From assembly GCF_900103345.1 (NCBI RefSeq), contig NZ_LT629702.1, forward strand, positions 3,162,001 through 3,226,000: a DNA stretch of 64,000 nt. Direction: 5' to 3'. The notes below the pieces were generated by a model. That model ran no database searches and had not been told where the DNA came from. It saw only the letters and a program-made list of their open reading frames with translations. Shown piece after piece: positions 18,739 to 28,897 of this stretch (positions within the stretch are counted from its first letter, which is position 1; each line of letters starts with the position of its first letter). A program made the position numbers and the translations under genes. This stretch comes from Pseudomonas azotoformans (GTDB lineage Bacteria > Pseudomonadota > Gammaproteobacteria > Pseudomonadales > Pseudomonadaceae).

Positions 18739-19317
18739 ATGCTGCCTTTATTACTCGCATCCAGCTCGGTGTATCGCCGGGAATTGCTGAGCCGCCTGCA
18801 CCTGCCGTTCATCTGCAGCTCGCCGGATATCGATGAAAGCCACCGTGCAAATGAACCCGCCATCGAACTGGTCAAGCGCCTGGCTGAGCAAAAAGCCCGC
18901 GCCCTGACGAGCAGTCATCCGGGGCATTTGATCATCGGCTCCGACCAGGTGGCCGCACTCGATGGTCGGATCATTGGCAAGCCGCACACCTTCGAAAATG
19001 CCCGCGAGCAACTGCTGGCAGCCAGTGGCAAGCGCGTCAGCTTCCTCACTGGGTTGGCGCTGCTGAACAGCGAGACAGGCAGCTGCCAGGTCGACTGCGT
19101 GCCTTTTACCGTACATATGCGCGAACTCGATGCAGAGCGCATCGAGCGCTATTTGCGAGTCGAGCAGCCGTATGACTGTGCAGGAAGCTTCAAGGCAGAA
19201 GGTTTGGGGGTGAGCCTATTCCAGAGCACTGAAGGACCGGATGCGACCAGCTTAGTGGGCCTGCCACTGATTCGACTGGTGGATATGCTGCTGGCCGAAG
19301 GCGTGCAAATCCCCTGA
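18739..19317 (+). CDS. Maf-like nucleoside triphosphate pyrophosphatase (YceF type)
   Basis: A 192-aa Maf protein. It starts MLPLLLASSSVYRRELL, with the nucleotide-binding SSSxxR, and has the metal-binding SDQVAALDG and the C-terminal GLPLIRL. YceF-type Maf proteins hydrolyse 7-methyl-GTP and so clear modified nucleotides. I choose ATG 18739 with GAGGAG upstream; the longer frame starting at 18223 is the shadow of yceD. It is divergent from yceD. Confidence 0.92.
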   Translation: MLPLLLASSSVYRRELLSRLHLPFICSSPDIDESHRANEPAIELVKRLAEQKARALTSSHPGHLIIGSDQVAALDGRIIGKPHTFENAREQLLAASGKRVSFLTGLALLNSETGSCQVDCVPFTVHMRELDAERIERYLRVEQPYDCAGSFKAEGLGVSLFQSTEGPDATSLVGLPLIRLVDMLLAEGVQIP

Positions 19318-19330
19318 GAACACCACAAGC

Positions 19331-19425
19331 AAATGTGGGAGGGGGCTTGCCCCCGATAGCAGAGGATCAGCCAACTAACCCGCAGCGGACCCACCGCAAT
19401 CGGGGGCAAGCCCCCTCCCACACTT
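19331..19425. repeat. REP pair (REPIN), GTGGGAGGGGGC family
   Basis: Two inverted REP units, each GTGGGAGGGGGCTTGCCCCC plus GAT, separated by about 45 bp. They lie between the convergent maf and sppA genes and could also end both transcripts. Confidence 0.9.
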
Positions 19426-19447
19426 TCATCTACATGTAGCCTGAGGC

Positions 19448-20431
19448 TCAGCGCAGAGCCGGGCCTTGGAAGCCCATGTAAAAGGCCAGCTTCTCCGCCA
19501 CGCTCGCACCGAGCCGCTTGGAGAAACGATCAAACGGCGATTCCTCAACCGTAAAATCCACCAACTCTTTCTCGCCAATCACGTCCCGCGCCACCGAACT
19601 GGCACTGCCCAGGCCGTCGATCAAGCCCAACGGCAACGCCTGCTCGCCTGACCACACCAAGCCGGAGAACAGCTCCGGATGGTCTTTGTCCTTCAGGCGA
19701 TCCCCACGCCCCTGCTTTACGCTAGCGATGAACTGGCGATGGGTGGTGTCGAGCACGCCCTGCCAGAACTGGGTTTCATCAGCTTTTTGCGGCTGGAACG
19801 GATCAAGGAACGACTTGTGCTCACCCGACGTATAGGTGCGCCGCTCAACCCCCAGCTTCTCCATGGTGCCGACAAACCCATAGCCCGCTGCCGTTACACC
19901 AATAGACCCCACCAGACTGGCCTTGTCGGCGTAGATCTGATCAGCAGCACTGGCGATGTAATACGCACCGGAAGCGCCCAGATCGGAAATCACCGCATAC
20001 AGCTTGGTATCCGGGTGCAGGCCACGCAGACGGCGAATCTCGTCATACACATAACCCGACTGCACCGGACTGCCGCCCGGGCTGTTGATGCGCAGGATCA
20101 CACCTTTGACCTTAGGGTCTTCGAAAGCGGCGCGCAGGCTGCTGACGATGTTGTCGGCGCTGGCAGACTCCTTGTCGGCAATCACCCCGCGCACTTCGAT
20201 CAGGGCGGTGTAGTGGGCGCCACGGGTTGCGCTTTTCTCCATGTCCATCAGCGGGCTGAACAACGCCAGCATGCCGATGAGCCAGACAAAGGTCAGCAGT
20301 TTGAAGAAAATCCCCCAACGTCGCGCGCGGCGCTGTTCCTGGACGCTGGCCAGGAGGGTCTTCTCCAGCAGCTTCCAGCTTTTGTCATCACTGCTTTCAG
20401 CCTTTTCAGGCGCTTTCCACTCGTCACTCAT
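19448..20431 (-). CDS. sppA: S49-family signal peptide peptidase (SppA/SohB type)
   Basis: A 327-aa inner-membrane protease with one membrane helix at about 40-65. The catalytic Ser is in DLGASGAYYIASAAD and the Lys in the following DKASLVGSIGV; INSPGGSPVQSG is also conserved. It degrades cleaved signal peptides. Length fits the short single-domain form. It lies 21 bp after a HAD phosphatase gene. Confidence 0.9.
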   Translation of the reverse strand: MSDEWKAPEKAESSDDKSWKLLEKTLLASVQEQRRARRWGIFFKLLTFVWLIGMLALFSPLMDMEKSATRGAHYTALIEVRGVIADKESASADNIVSSLRAAFEDPKVKGVILRINSPGGSPVQSGYVYDEIRRLRGLHPDTKLYAVISDLGASGAYYIASAADQIYADKASLVGSIGVTAAGYGFVGTMEKLGVERRTYTSGEHKSFLDPFQPQKADETQFWQGVLDTTHRQFIASVKQGRGDRLKDKDHPELFSGLVWSGEQALPLGLIDGLGSASSVARDVIGEKELVDFTVEESPFDRFSKRLGASVAEKLAFYMGFQGPALR

Positions 20432-20452
20432 GCCATCAACCCCAGCAAAGAC

Positions 20453-21115
20453 TTATTGGGCCCGATTGAGCCAGGCCTGCAATTCGGAAAAATGATCGAT
20501 CGTCAGTCGCGGTTCATATTGCTGCAACGCCTCGGCAGCCTGGGCGCCATAGCTGACCGCCACGCTGTCCATGCCCGCATTGCGTGCCATCATCAGGTCG
20601 AAGGAGGCATCGCCCACCATCAAGGCCTGGCGTGGCGACACGCCGCAATGAGCCAGGATCTGCTCAAGCATCAGAGGATGAGGCTTGCTGGCAGTTTCAT
20701 CGGCGGCGCGGGTGATATCGAAATAATCTTCCCAACCGTGGGCCTTGAGCACCCGATCCAGGCCACGTCGAGCCTTGCCGGTGGCGACCGCCAGGTGATA
20801 GCCCTGGGTACGGAATGCCTCCAGGGATTGCACCACACCGTCGAACAGCGGCGAGGGCGTAGCCTCCAGGGCGATGTAGCGATCGGCATAGTGTTCGCGA
20901 AACGCGACCAGTTCAGCGTCGCTGATCTCGGGATACAGGGTACGGATCGCTTCGGGAAGGCCCAGGCCGATAATGCCCTTGACCGCCAGATCACTGCACA
21001 GCGCATACCCCGAGCGCGTCGACGCAGCGTGCATCGACTCGACAATCCGGCCAATGGAGTCAGCCAGGGTGCCGTCCCAATCGAAAATCAGCAGTTTGTA
21101 ATCAAGGTGCGACAC
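20453..21115 (-). CDS. HAD-family phosphatase (Gph-like)
   Basis: A 220-aa haloacid-dehalogenase hydrolase. Motif I is [10 protein letters not shown], motif II is [10 protein letters not shown], motif III is KPHPLML, motif IV is [16 protein letters not shown]. It resembles phosphoglycolate phosphatases but the substrate is not fixed by sequence. The start is GTG 21115, inside the end of rluC (14-bp overlap), so translation is coupled. Confidence 0.88.
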   Translation of the reverse strand: MSHLDYKLLIFDWDGTLADSIGRIVESMHAASTRSGYALCSDLAVKGIIGLGLPEAIRTLYPEISDAELVAFREHYADRYIALEATPSPLFDGVVQSLEAFRTQGYHLAVATGKARRGLDRVLKAHGWEDYFDITRAADETASKPHPLMLEQILAHCGVSPRQALMVGDASFDLMMARNAGMDSVAVSYGAQAAEALQQYEPRLTIDHFSELQAWLNRAQ

Positions 21116-22061
21116 TCAAGCGCTCCACGGTCTTGGCCCACATCTCATCGACCGGCGCCTGTAGCTTCAATTCGCCACCATCGGGCAGCGGAACCGTGAG
21201 CATGTAGGCGTGCAGGAACAAGCGCTTGCCGCCCAGGTCGCGGATTTCCTTGGAGAAATCCTCGTCACCGTACTTGGTATCGCCCGCGATGCAGTGGCCC
21301 GCGTGCAGGGTGTGCACGCGAATCTGATGGGTGCGCCCGGTGACCGGCTTGGCCTCGACCATGGTGGCGAAGTCGCCGAAACGGCGCAGCACCTTGAACA
21401 GGGTCAAGGCTTCTTTGCCCTCCTCGTCCACTTCGACCATGCGCTCGCCGGAGCGTAGGTTGCTCTTCTGCAACGGCGCACGGACGCTCTTGATCGAGCT
21501 GGCCCAGTTGCCGCGCACCAGCGCCATGTAGCGCTTGTCTACACCATCACCGCGCAGAGCGGTGTGCAGGTGGCGCAACATGCTGCGTTTCTTGGCGATC
21601 ATCAGCAGGCCGGAGGTGTCGCGGTCCAGGCGGTGGACCAGTTCCAGCTCCTTGGCGTCCGGGCGCAACTGACGAAAGGCTTCGATCACACCGAAATTCA
21701 GGCCGCTGCCACCATGCACCGCAATGCCGCAGGGCTTGTTGATCACGATCAGCTTGTTGTCTTCGAAGACAATCGAGGCCTCCAGGCGCTGCAACAAGCC
21801 CTGGGCCAATGGCACAGGCTCGTCACGCTCAGGCACGCGCACCGGTGGCACGCGCACGATATCGCCCGCCTGCAACTTGTACTCGGGCTTGATCCGGCCC
21901 TTGTTCACCCGCACTTCACCTTTACGCAAGATGCGGTAAATCAAGGTCTTGGGCACGCCTTTGAGCCTGGCCAGGAGAAAATTGTCGATGCGTTGGCCGG
22001 CATATTCCGGCGAGACCTCAAGCAGCTGGACGCTGGGGGTCTGGGGGGCGGTAGTCGTCAT
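21102..22061 (-). CDS. rluC: 23S rRNA pseudouridine synthase RluC
   Basis: A 319-aa enzyme with an N-terminal S4 RNA-binding domain (about 18-80) and the RluA-type catalytic core; the catalytic Asp is in [11 protein letters not shown]. RluC makes pseudouridine at 955, 2504 and 2580 of 23S rRNA (E. coli numbering). It is divergent from rne, the usual arrangement in gammaproteobacteria. Confidence 0.93.
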   Translation of the reverse strand: MTTTAPQTPSVQLLEVSPEYAGQRIDNFLLARLKGVPKTLIYRILRKGEVRVNKGRIKPEYKLQAGDIVRVPPVRVPERDEPVPLAQGLLQRLEASIVFEDNKLIVINKPCGIAVHGGSGLNFGVIEAFRQLRPDAKELELVHRLDRDTSGLLMIAKKRSMLRHLHTALRGDGVDKRYMALVRGNWASSIKSVRAPLQKSNLRSGERMVEVDEEGKEALTLFKVLRRFGDFATMVEAKPVTGRTHQIRVHTLHAGHCIAGDTKYGDEDFSKEIRDLGGKRLFLHAYMLTVPLPDGGELKLQAPVDEMWAKTVERLSVAP

Positions 22062-22090
22062 GGCGGCGATGATAACAATTTTTTATGGAA

Positions 22091-22119
22091 TTGAAGCACT
22101 TAATCATTGCTGCTATAGT
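22091..22119 (+). promoter_or_regulatory. sigma-70 promoter of rne
   Basis: TTGAAG (22091-22096), a 17-bp spacer and TATAGT (22114-22119) make a good promoter reading towards rne. It predicts a leader of about 695 nt. Confidence 0.7.
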
Positions 22120-22125
22120 CGCGAA

Positions 22126-22820
22126 CGCCGCCAAAAGCGGCCTGGACAGAGGACATGCGGCAAACTGCCGGCCCTGACCATCGCAATTCATCAGGACGCG
22201 AGGCCGTCCTACGGGGCTTTCGCCACCCTGGAAGGCTCAAGATTGTAACAAGCGCAGGTGACATGAGGCCTGAAGCGAGTGCAGAAAGCAGAGTGAATAC
22301 TCGCGTTCTGCGCCGATATTTACGGCCAGTTCACAAAGTGCAGTCAGTCTTGGACCAGACCACGGCGAATGCTTCGGAAACAACGCCTGTTAAGAGCTGA
22401 GTGAGAGCGCAACCGCCCACACCTAGTCTTGTTTAGCCATGAGCGTGGACTCCCCATTGGAGAACACGGTAAATGCCAACCCGCTGCGGATTCTGCGCGC
22501 GGCAGCACCCGAATTATCAGGGATACGTGTAGGGTGGAGATGCACAACCGTCGGACCGTGTAGCACTAGGCTTATATTTAGACGCTTCATCTCGTCCACA
22601 GTCGCCGGTTGATTCCTCCTCCTGACCTTAGCTTTTGTTGAAGTGGTGCCTTTGTCACCACCGCTAACAAGCAGGACGCGTCCGTCGCGATACCGGCCCA
22701 ATTGGCTCGTTATTGCTGGACACTGGAGTGGCCAACCACTCTTGACGCACCTGACACCGACCGTGAGAAGTCGTGTGTGCCGAACGCCGTTTCCGGCAGC
22801 CCGGAAACCGACGGTACAAC
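22126..22820 (+). promoter_or_regulatory. long rne 5' leader (rne-II type element)
   Basis: About 695 nt without a credible gene separate the promoter from the rne start. RNase E limits its own synthesis through its leader in E. coli, and Rfam lists a Pseudomonas-specific leader motif, rne-II, from comparative work. I cannot fold or align it here; assignment rests on position and length. An open frame on the opposite strand (22423-22701) looks like chance. Confidence 0.6.
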
Positions 22821-25800
22821 ATGAAAAGAATGCTGATTAACGCAACTCAACCCGAAGAGTTGCGTGTTGCACTGGTAGATGGCCAACGCCTCTACGACCT
22901 GGACATCGAATCCGGTGCACGCGAGCAAAAGAAGGCCAACATCTATAAAGGCCGTATTACTCGCATCGAACCAAGCCTCGAGGCTGCCTTTGTCGATTTC
23001 GGCTCCGAGCGCCACGGCTTCCTGCCCCTCAAAGAAATCTCCCGCGAATACTTCAAGAAAGCCCCCGAAGGCCGCGTGAACATCAAGGACGTCCTGAGCG
23101 AAGGCCAGGAAGTCATCGTCCAGGTCGAAAAAGAAGAACGTGGCAACAAGGGCGCCGCCCTGACCACCTTCATCAGCCTGGCTGGCCGCTACCTGGTCCT
23201 GATGCCGAACAACCCACGTGCCGGCGGTATTTCCCGTCGCATCGAAGGCGAAGAGCGCAACGAACTGCGTGAAGCGCTGAACGGCCTGATCGCACCGGCC
23301 GACATGGGCCTGATCGTGCGCACCGCCGGCCTGGGCCGCAGCAGCGAAGAAATGCAGTGGGACCTCGACTACCTGCTGCAACTGTGGACCGCCATCAAGG
23401 AAGCCTCCCTGGATCGTTCCGCGCCGTTCCTGATCTACCAGGAAAGCAACGTGATCATCCGCGCCATCCGCGATTACCTGCGCCAGGACATCGGCGAAGT
23501 GCTGATCGACAGCGTTGAAGCCCAGGACGAAGCCCTGACCTTCATCCGCCAGGTGATGCCGCAGTACGCCAGCAAGATCAAGCTGTACGAAGACAGCGTT
23601 CCGCTGTTCAACCGTTTCCAGATCGAAAGCCAGATCGAGACCGCCTTCCAGCGCGTGGTCGAACTGCCTTCCGGTGGCTCCATCGTGATCGACCCGACCG
23701 AAGCCCTGGTGTCCATCGACATCAACTCGGCGCGTGCGACCAAAGGCAGCGACATCGAAGAAACCGCCCTGCAGACCAACCTGGAAGCGGCTGAAGAAAT
23801 CGCCCGCCAGCTGCGCCTGCGTGATATCGGCGGCCTGATCGTGATCGACTTCATCGACATGACCCCGGCCAAGAACCAGCGCGCCGTGGAAGAGAAAGTC
23901 CGCGAATGCCTGGAAGCTGACCGTGCCCGCGTACAGGTGGGCCGTATCTCGCGCTTCGGCCTGCTGGAAATGTCCCGTCAGCGCCTGCGTCCGTCCCTGG
24001 GCGAGAGCAGCGGCATCGTCTGCCCGCGTTGCAACGGCACCGGCATCATCCGTGACGTTGAATCGCTGTCCCTGGCTATCCTGCGCCTGATCGAAGAAGA
24101 AGCCCTGAAAGACCGCACCGCCGAAGTCCGCGCACAAGTGCCGATTCCGGTTGCAGCTTTCCTGCTCAACGAAAAACGCAACTCGATCACCAAGATCGAA
24201 CTGCGCACCCGTGCCCGTATCGTCATCCTGCCGAACGACCACCTCGAAACGCCGCACTTCGAAGTGCAGCGCCTGCGTGATGACAGCCCGGAAGCCCACA
24301 GCGGCCAGTCCAGCTACGAAATCGCCGCTGCTGCCGCCGAAATCGAAGAAGTGCAGCCAGCCGCCGCGACCCGCACCCTGGTCCGCCAGGAAGCCGCTGT
24401 GAAAACCGCTCCGGCCCGTGCCAACGCACCGGTTCCGGTTGAAGCCGCCGCCCCGGTTGCCGCTCCGGCCGTAATGCCTGAGCCAAGCCTGTTCAAAGGC
24501 CTGGTGAAATCGCTGGTGAGCCTGTTCGCCACCAAGGAAGAGCCTGCCGCACCGGTCGTGGTTGAAAAACCGGCTTCCGAGCGCCCAGCGCGCAACGAAG
24601 AGCGTCGCAACGGTCGCCAGCAAAGCCGTAACCGCAACGGCCGTCGTGACGAAGAGCGCAAGCCGCGCGAAGAACGTGCGCCGCGTGAAGAACGCGCCCC
24701 ACGTGAAGAGCGTGCGCCTCGCGAAGCCCGCGAAGAAACCCCGACCGTAGAACGTGCACCGCGTGAAGAGCGCGCACCACGCACTCCACGTGCCCCACGT
24801 GAAGACCGCAAGCCACGTGGCGAGCGCGAAGAACGCGTGCGTGAACTGCGGGAGCCGTTGGACGCTGCGCCAGCCGTTGCCGGCGCAGCTGTTGTTGCCG
24901 AGGAACGCCCGGCTCGCCAGCCGCGTGAGGAACGCGCACCGCGCGAAGAACGCCAGCCTCGCGCTCCGCGTGAAGAGCGTCAACCACGTGCAGAACAAGC
25001 GGCTGCCGCCAGCGAAGAAGAAGTGTTGACCGGCGAAGAGCAACTGCAGGAAGACGGTCAGGAAGGCGCCGAAGGCGATCGTCCACGCCGCCGCTCCCGT
25101 GGCCAGCGTCGTCGCAGCAACCGTCGTGAGCGTCAACGCGATGCCAACGGCAACGTGATCGAAGGCTCCGAAGAGACCGGCGAAAACGCAGAAGCCGCTA
25201 CCAGCGAACCGACTGGCGCCGAACTGGCTGCCGGCCTGGCCGTTACCGCTGCCGTTGCCAGCACGGTCATCAGCGCTCCGGCTGAAGCCCAGGCTCACGA
25301 GCAGGCTGAGCGCGCTACCGCGACTGTTGAAGAAGCCGTCGTTGTAGAAGCACCTGCTGCCCAGACCCCAGTGGTTGAAGCGCCGGTCGTTGAAGCACCT
25401 GCTGCCGAAACCCCAGTCGTAGAAGCGCCAGTTGTTGAAGCGACTACCCCAATCGAAGCACCGGTTGTTCCGGAAGTGGAAGTTGCTCCGGCTCAAGAAG
25501 CCCTGCCAGAAGTTGAAGTGGCAGCGGTTGAACCAGCACCTGTGGCTGAGCCTCAACCAGTGGTTGAAGCAGTGGTTGAAGCACCGGTTGTCGAAGCCGC
25601 CCCGGAAGTTCGCGAAGTTCGTGAAGAACAGACCGCCTTCCAATGGACGGCCGAGCCTGCCGCTCCGGTCGAAGCGCCAGCACCTGCCCCAGCGGTAGAA
25701 GAAGCGCCGGCACCGGTTGCCGAAGTTGTGGTTGCCGAGCCAGCCCCAGTGGTTGAGCCCGCTCCGGCCGTTGAACCTGCGCCGGTGGTAGAAGCGCCGG

Positions 25801-25973
25801 TGGTTGCCGAAGTGGCTGCACCCGTGATTGAAGCCGCTCCGGTCAGCGCCCTGACCGAAAACGGCCGTGCGCCGAACGATCCACGTGAAGTGCGTCGTCG
25901 TCGCAAGGAAGCGGAAGCCGCTGCTGCTGCCGCAGCACAGGAAGCAGAGCACGAGAGCAAACCTCTCGTCTGA
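22821..25973 (+). CDS. rne: ribonuclease E
   Basis: A 1050-aa endoribonuclease that cuts single-stranded AU-rich RNA and organises the degradosome. The N-terminal half has the S1 domain (about 36-120), the catalytic DNase I-like region with [10 protein letters not shown] and IVIDFIDM, and the zinc-link CPRC at 401-404. The C-terminal half is low complexity: an Arg-rich RNA-binding stretch with repeats of REERAP (about 615-780) and a long Val/Glu/Ala/Pro part (about 835-1010). I choose ATG 22821 ([21 protein letters not shown]), the conserved start. It stands alone between its long leader and a terminator. Confidence 0.96.
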   Translation: MKRMLINATQPEELRVALVDGQRLYDLDIESGAREQKKANIYKGRITRIEPSLEAAFVDFGSERHGFLPLKEISREYFKKAPEGRVNIKDVLSEGQEVIVQVEKEERGNKGAALTTFISLAGRYLVLMPNNPRAGGISRRIEGEERNELREALNGLIAPADMGLIVRTAGLGRSSEEMQWDLDYLLQLWTAIKEASLDRSAPFLIYQESNVIIRAIRDYLRQDIGEVLIDSVEAQDEALTFIRQVMPQYASKIKLYEDSVPLFNRFQIESQIETAFQRVVELPSGGSIVIDPTEALVSIDINSARATKGSDIEETALQTNLEAAEEIARQLRLRDIGGLIVIDFIDMTPAKNQRAVEEKVRECLEADRARVQVGRISRFGLLEMSRQRLRPSLGESSGIVCPRCNGTGIIRDVESLSLAILRLIEEEALKDRTAEVRAQVPIPVAAFLLNEKRNSITKIELRTRARIVILPNDHLETPHFEVQRLRDDSPEAHSGQSSYEIAAAAAEIEEVQPAAATRTLVRQEAAVKTAPARANAPVPVEAAAPVAAPAVMPEPSLFKGLVKSLVSLFATKEEPAAPVVVEKPASERPARNEERRNGRQQSRNRNGRRDEERKPREERAPREERAPREERAPREAREETPTVERAPREERAPRTPRAPREDRKPRGEREERVRELREPLDAAPAVAGAAVVAEERPARQPREERAPREERQPRAPREERQPRAEQAAAASEEEVLTGEEQLQEDGQEGAEGDRPRRRSRGQRRRSNRRERQRDANGNVIEGSEETGENAEAATSEPTGAELAAGLAVTAAVASTVISAPAEAQAHEQAERATATVEEAVVVEAPAAQTPVVEAPVVEAPAAETPVVEAPVVEATTPIEAPVVPEVEVAPAQEALPEVEVAAVEPAPVAEPQPVVEAVVEAPVVEAAPEVREVREEQTAFQWTAEPAAPVEAPAPAPAVEEAPAPVAEVVVAEPAPVVEPAPAVEPAPVVEAPVVAEVAAPVIEAAPVSALTENGRAPNDPREVRRRRKEAEAAAAAAAQEAEHESKPLV

Positions 25974-25987
25974 TTCCCGCAGCAACT

Positions 25988-26025
25988 AAAAAGCCCCGCC
26001 TGAGTGATCAGGCGGGGCTTTTTTA
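25988..26025 (+). terminator. rne terminator
   Basis: AAAAAGCCCCGCCTGA pairs with its reverse complement over a 4-nt loop and runs into six T. The IS3 element begins 8 bp beyond. Confidence 0.92.
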
Positions 26026-26085
26026 TGCACTCTGTCTCGTCCTGAATAAGGTTTACACCTTCTGGCTTCTGATCAGGAGGGTGCA

Positions 26086-26481
26086 ATGGATACGGGCGCA
26101 AAACGCAGTCAGCGCGATTACACGCTGACTTTTAAATTGTCGGTTGTCGATCAGGTCGAAAAAGGCGAGTTGAGTTATAAAGAGGCTCAACGGCGCTATG
26201 GGATCCAGGGCCGGTCGACGGTGTTGGTCTGGTTACGCAAGCATGGTCGACAGGACTGGAGCCAAGGCGCTTCCATTCGCTCCCAGAGGGTCCGACCGAT
26301 GGATGAGCCCACTTTGCCATTAACTCCCGAGCAGAGAATCAAAGAGCTTGAGGAGCAGTTGGCGCTGGCGAATCAGAAAGCCAAATTCTTCGAAGACTTG
26401 GTCGAGGTTCTGAAGAACGACTACGGCGTATCCGTCGTAAAAAAGCGGCCCGGCAAGTCGTTGCGCAAACCCAGACCCTGA
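26086..26481 (+). CDS. IS3-family transposase OrfA
   Basis: A 131-aa DNA-binding subunit with an N-terminal helix-turn-helix (about 10-55, YTLTFKLSVVDQVEKGELSY) and a leucine-zipper-like helix (about 82-115, RIKELEEQLALANQKAKFFE). A strong AGGAGG precedes the ATG. Near the end the codons GTA AAA AAG form the slippery heptamer AAAAAAG at 26439-26445, the standard -1 frameshift site for making OrfAB. Confidence 0.92.
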   Translation: MDTGAKRSQRDYTLTFKLSVVDQVEKGELSYKEAQRRYGIQGRSTVLVWLRKHGRQDWSQGASIRSQRVRPMDEPTLPLTPEQRIKELEEQLALANQKAKFFEDLVEVLKNDYGVSVVKKRPGKSLRKPRP

Positions 26482-27050
26482 GTGTCAGCAGGGCTTGCCA
26501 GTTTATGGGGATCAGCCGCCAAGCCTTTTACAAGCGTGATCGCGTTTATCGGGCTCGAGTCGATCAAGATCAGAAACTCATCAAATTTGTGCAGGCAATC
26601 CGAGTGCGCCAACCCTGCATCGGCACACGCAAACTCCAGTCATTGATGCACGCAGAGCGTGAGAAGCCTGAGCTGCATGTTGGCCGTGATCGCTTGTTTG
26701 AGGTGCTGCGCGAGCACCGACAGTTGGTTCGTAGGAAACGGGCGTATCACAAGACGACCGACAGCCATCATCACTTTCACTGCCATCCCAATCTGCTAAA
26801 GCCAGGCCCGCAGCAAGTCATCGCGAGCGGTCCGGAACAGGTCTGGGTGGCCGATATTACTTACCTATCCACCAAGCGTGATGATCCGGTTTACCTGAGC
26901 CTGATAACAGACGCCTTCTCAAGAAAAATTGTCGGGTATCACGTGCACGGCAGCCTTCACGCCGACTCGGTGGCCCAGGCCTTACGCATGGCGTTGAAAA
27001 CACGTCGAACACGTCAGAAACTGGTTCATCACTCGGATCGAGGTGTGCAG

Positions 27051-28498
27051 GGCGGATTCAACCGGTCGTCGCAACACTGGATTGTTGTACAGACTTTAAA
27101 TACTCATTCAGTGCTTCGGCGGGTGTTTTCCAGCCTAGTGTTTTTCGAGGTCTAGTATTGAGTACGTGAGCTACCGCCTGTATTTCTTGGGCACTCCAAC
27201 GAGAGAGGTCAGTCCCTTTCGGGAAGTATTGCCGTAGAAGGCCGTTCGTATTTTCGTTTGTGCCGCGCTGCCATGGACTATGTGGATCAGCAAAGAAAAC
27301 CTTTACTCCGGACTCGATGGTAAACCGAGCGTGATCCGACAGCTCCTTTCCACGATCCCAGGTCAAGGATCGCCACAGCTCGATGGGAAGATCAGCCACC
27401 GTCTTCTTCAATGCGTTGGCCATACTAACAGCCCCATAGCCAGCCAGCGCCGGGCCGTTCTTCGTGCGGGGAATTAGCCCATAACCGTTCTCGCGAGGCA
27501 GATGGACGAGCATGGTAAATCGAGTTGAGCGCTCGACCAGAGTTCCAATCGCAGAACGGTTCAGACCGATGATCAAGTCGCCCTCCCAATGCCCGGGTAC
27601 AGCCCGATCTTCTACCTCAGCAGGACGACTGGAGATCATCACGTCCTCGCTGACGTGTGCCCACACTTTGGCCTGCGCTCTGGCTCTCGGTACGCGTAAC
27701 GCTCGTCCTGAGCGCAGGCAACTCACCAGTTCGCGCTTGAGAGCTCCTCGACCCTGAATGTAGAGCGCCTGATATATGGCTTCATGAGAGATACGCATGG
27801 ATTCATCATCCGGAAAATCGATCTGGAGCCGGTTGGCAATTTGTTCAGGCGACCAGCCATTGACCCATTTACGGTCACTGCGATGCGGTTTATTTCGGCC
27901 TTTGAAGGGCGCTTGCCGAGGCCCAGAAATCTCACGACCATCGGCGTCTTGAACCTTGCCCTCAAGGCGGTCGCGTACGTACTGGTGCAGTCGCGGGTTA
28001 GTGACCAGTTTTGCTGGTTTCGGCCTCTTGGCCACCAGTTCTGCCTTCCATTGCGCTACTGACGCTCGATATTCAAGCCGACCGCAACGGGTAGTAGCAT
28101 TTCGTGTCAGCTCCCGTGAAATTGTCGATGGGCTTCGTCCAAGGCGACGGGCGATATCACGAACGCCAACACTTTGCGCTCGAAGCAGCCCAATCTCTTC
28201 TCGCTCTGCAAACGATAAGTATCGTCCTGATATGTGATTCGACATGAATAATGGCATCCCGCCTCGATGACGGAACCAGCGTGTACCTACCGCGGTTGAT
28301 ACGCCAACGGCATGTGCTGCCTTTTCGCTTGTGATGCCTGTAGCAATCTGCACCCAAAATAGCCGTTCGATCTCATTACGAAGTGAGGGTGCACCTGGAG
28401 AGCGCATCGCTCCCCGGCCCGTCAATTTTTGCATCCATCCTGCAGGTCGTCCCATAAACACCTCGATAAAGGTGTTGCGACGACCGGTTGAATCCGCC
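27051..28498 (-). mobile_element. IS30-family insertion sequence inside IS3 orfB
   Basis: Both ends carry a perfect 27-bp inverted repeat beginning GGCGGATTCAACCGGTCGTC. The target CAG is duplicated (27048-27050 and 28499-28501). Length is 1448 bp with one intact transposase gene on the minus strand. The transposase stop codon lies inside the left repeat. Confidence 0.95.
27058..28455 (-). CDS. IS30-family transposase
   Basis: A 465-aa DDE transposase. The helix-turn-helix is at about 85-125 (LSFAEREEIGLLRAQSVGVR, then IARRLGRSPSTISREL). Catalytic residues are the Asp in HWEGDLIIG, the Asp in LTWDRGKELSDH and the Glu in NENTNGLLRQYFPKGTDLS. I choose ATG 28455 with GAGG upstream; an in-frame GTG at 28461 would add two residues. 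All motifs are intact, so the element may still be active. Confidence 0.93.
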   Translation of the reverse strand: MGRPAGWMQKLTGRGAMRSPGAPSLRNEIERLFWVQIATGITSEKAAHAVGVSTAVGTRWFRHRGGMPLFMSNHISGRYLSFAEREEIGLLRAQSVGVRDIARRLGRSPSTISRELTRNATTRCGRLEYRASVAQWKAELVAKRPKPAKLVTNPRLHQYVRDRLEGKVQDADGREISGPRQAPFKGRNKPHRSDRKWVNGWSPEQIANRLQIDFPDDESMRISHEAIYQALYIQGRGALKRELVSCLRSGRALRVPRARAQAKVWAHVSEDVMISSRPAEVEDRAVPGHWEGDLIIGLNRSAIGTLVERSTRFTMLVHLPRENGYGLIPRTKNGPALAGYGAVSMANALKKTVADLPIELWRSLTWDRGKELSDHARFTIESGVKVFFADPHSPWQRGTNENTNGLLRQYFPKGTDLSRWSAQEIQAVAHVLNTRPRKTLGWKTPAEALNEYLKSVQQSSVATTG

Positions 28499-28805
28499 CA
28501 GTACTGCTCGGCACTGTATCAAAAACTCCATGCCAAGCACGACATCACGTGTTCAATGACCGATGGCTATGACTGCTACCAAAACGCCTTGGCAGAGCGG
28601 GTTAATGGCATCTTGAAAACAGAACTGTTGCTCCACCGGCCGACAGACCTGGAACAAGCGGAGCAGATGGTGCGGGAAGCAATCCTGGTCTACAACCAAG
28701 AGCGCCCGCATCTGTCCTTGAAATATAAAACGCCCGATGCAGTGCATCGGGCGTTGGGGTGAAACAGGTGTAAACCTATTTCAGGACTAGACACTCCCAA
28801 AACCT

Positions 28806-28897
28806 ATTGTGAGAGGGGGCTTGCCCCCGATAGCAGAGGATCAGCCAACCCATCTGCCGCTGATCCAGCGCAATCGGGGGCAAGCCCCCTCCCACAC
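28806..28897. repeat. REP pair (REPIN), GTGGGAGGGGGC family
   Basis: Two inverted GTGGGAGGGGGC-type units (the left one with a GTGAGAGG variant). They lie between the IS3 right end and the stop codon of the mocA-like gene, which they touch directly. Confidence 0.88.

Larger units (their letters stand above)
26505..28762 (+). pseudogene. IS3-family transposase OrfB, split by IS30
   Basis: The integrase part of the IS3 transposase, in the -1 frame relative to OrfA. The first piece (26505-27050) has the HTH_21 region and the first two catalytic Asp in VWVADITYLS and SLITDAFSRK. It is cut after HHSDRGVQ by the IS30 element. The second piece (28502-28762) resumes with YCSALYQKL and holds the catalytic Glu in ERVNGILKTELL. 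Removing 27051-28498 and one CAG restores a continuous frame. The enzyme is therefore inactive as it stands. Confidence 0.92.
26033..28793 (+). mobile_element. IS3-family insertion sequence, interrupted by an IS30 element
   Basis: The left end TGTCTCGTCCTGAATAAGG (26033) and the right end, read inwards as TGTCTAGTCCTGAAATAGG (28793), are imperfect terminal inverted repeats. The flanks both read CTC (26030-26032 and 28794-28796), a 3-bp target duplication. Without the 1448-bp IS30 insert and one copy of its 3-bp target, the element is about 1310 bp, normal for IS3. It carries orfA, an A6G frameshift signal and orfB. It landed between the rne terminator and a REP pair, so it broke no gene. Confidence 0.92.

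Noticed and set aside
22423..22701. 92-codon open frame on the minus strand within the rne leader
   Set aside because: No ribosome binding site or domain, and it overlaps the expected structured leader of rne.
24660..25040. Repeated units in rne considered as a CRISPR or satellite array
   Set aside because: The repeats are in frame, code for a regular Arg/Glu/Ala/Pro peptide and vary at third positions, so they are protein repeats.
22710..25985. Open frame of 1091 codons on the strand opposite rne
   Set aside because: It is the exact shadow of rne, with Phe/Gly/Arg-rich composition typical of the reverse strand of GC-rich coding DNA. rne has all family motifs.
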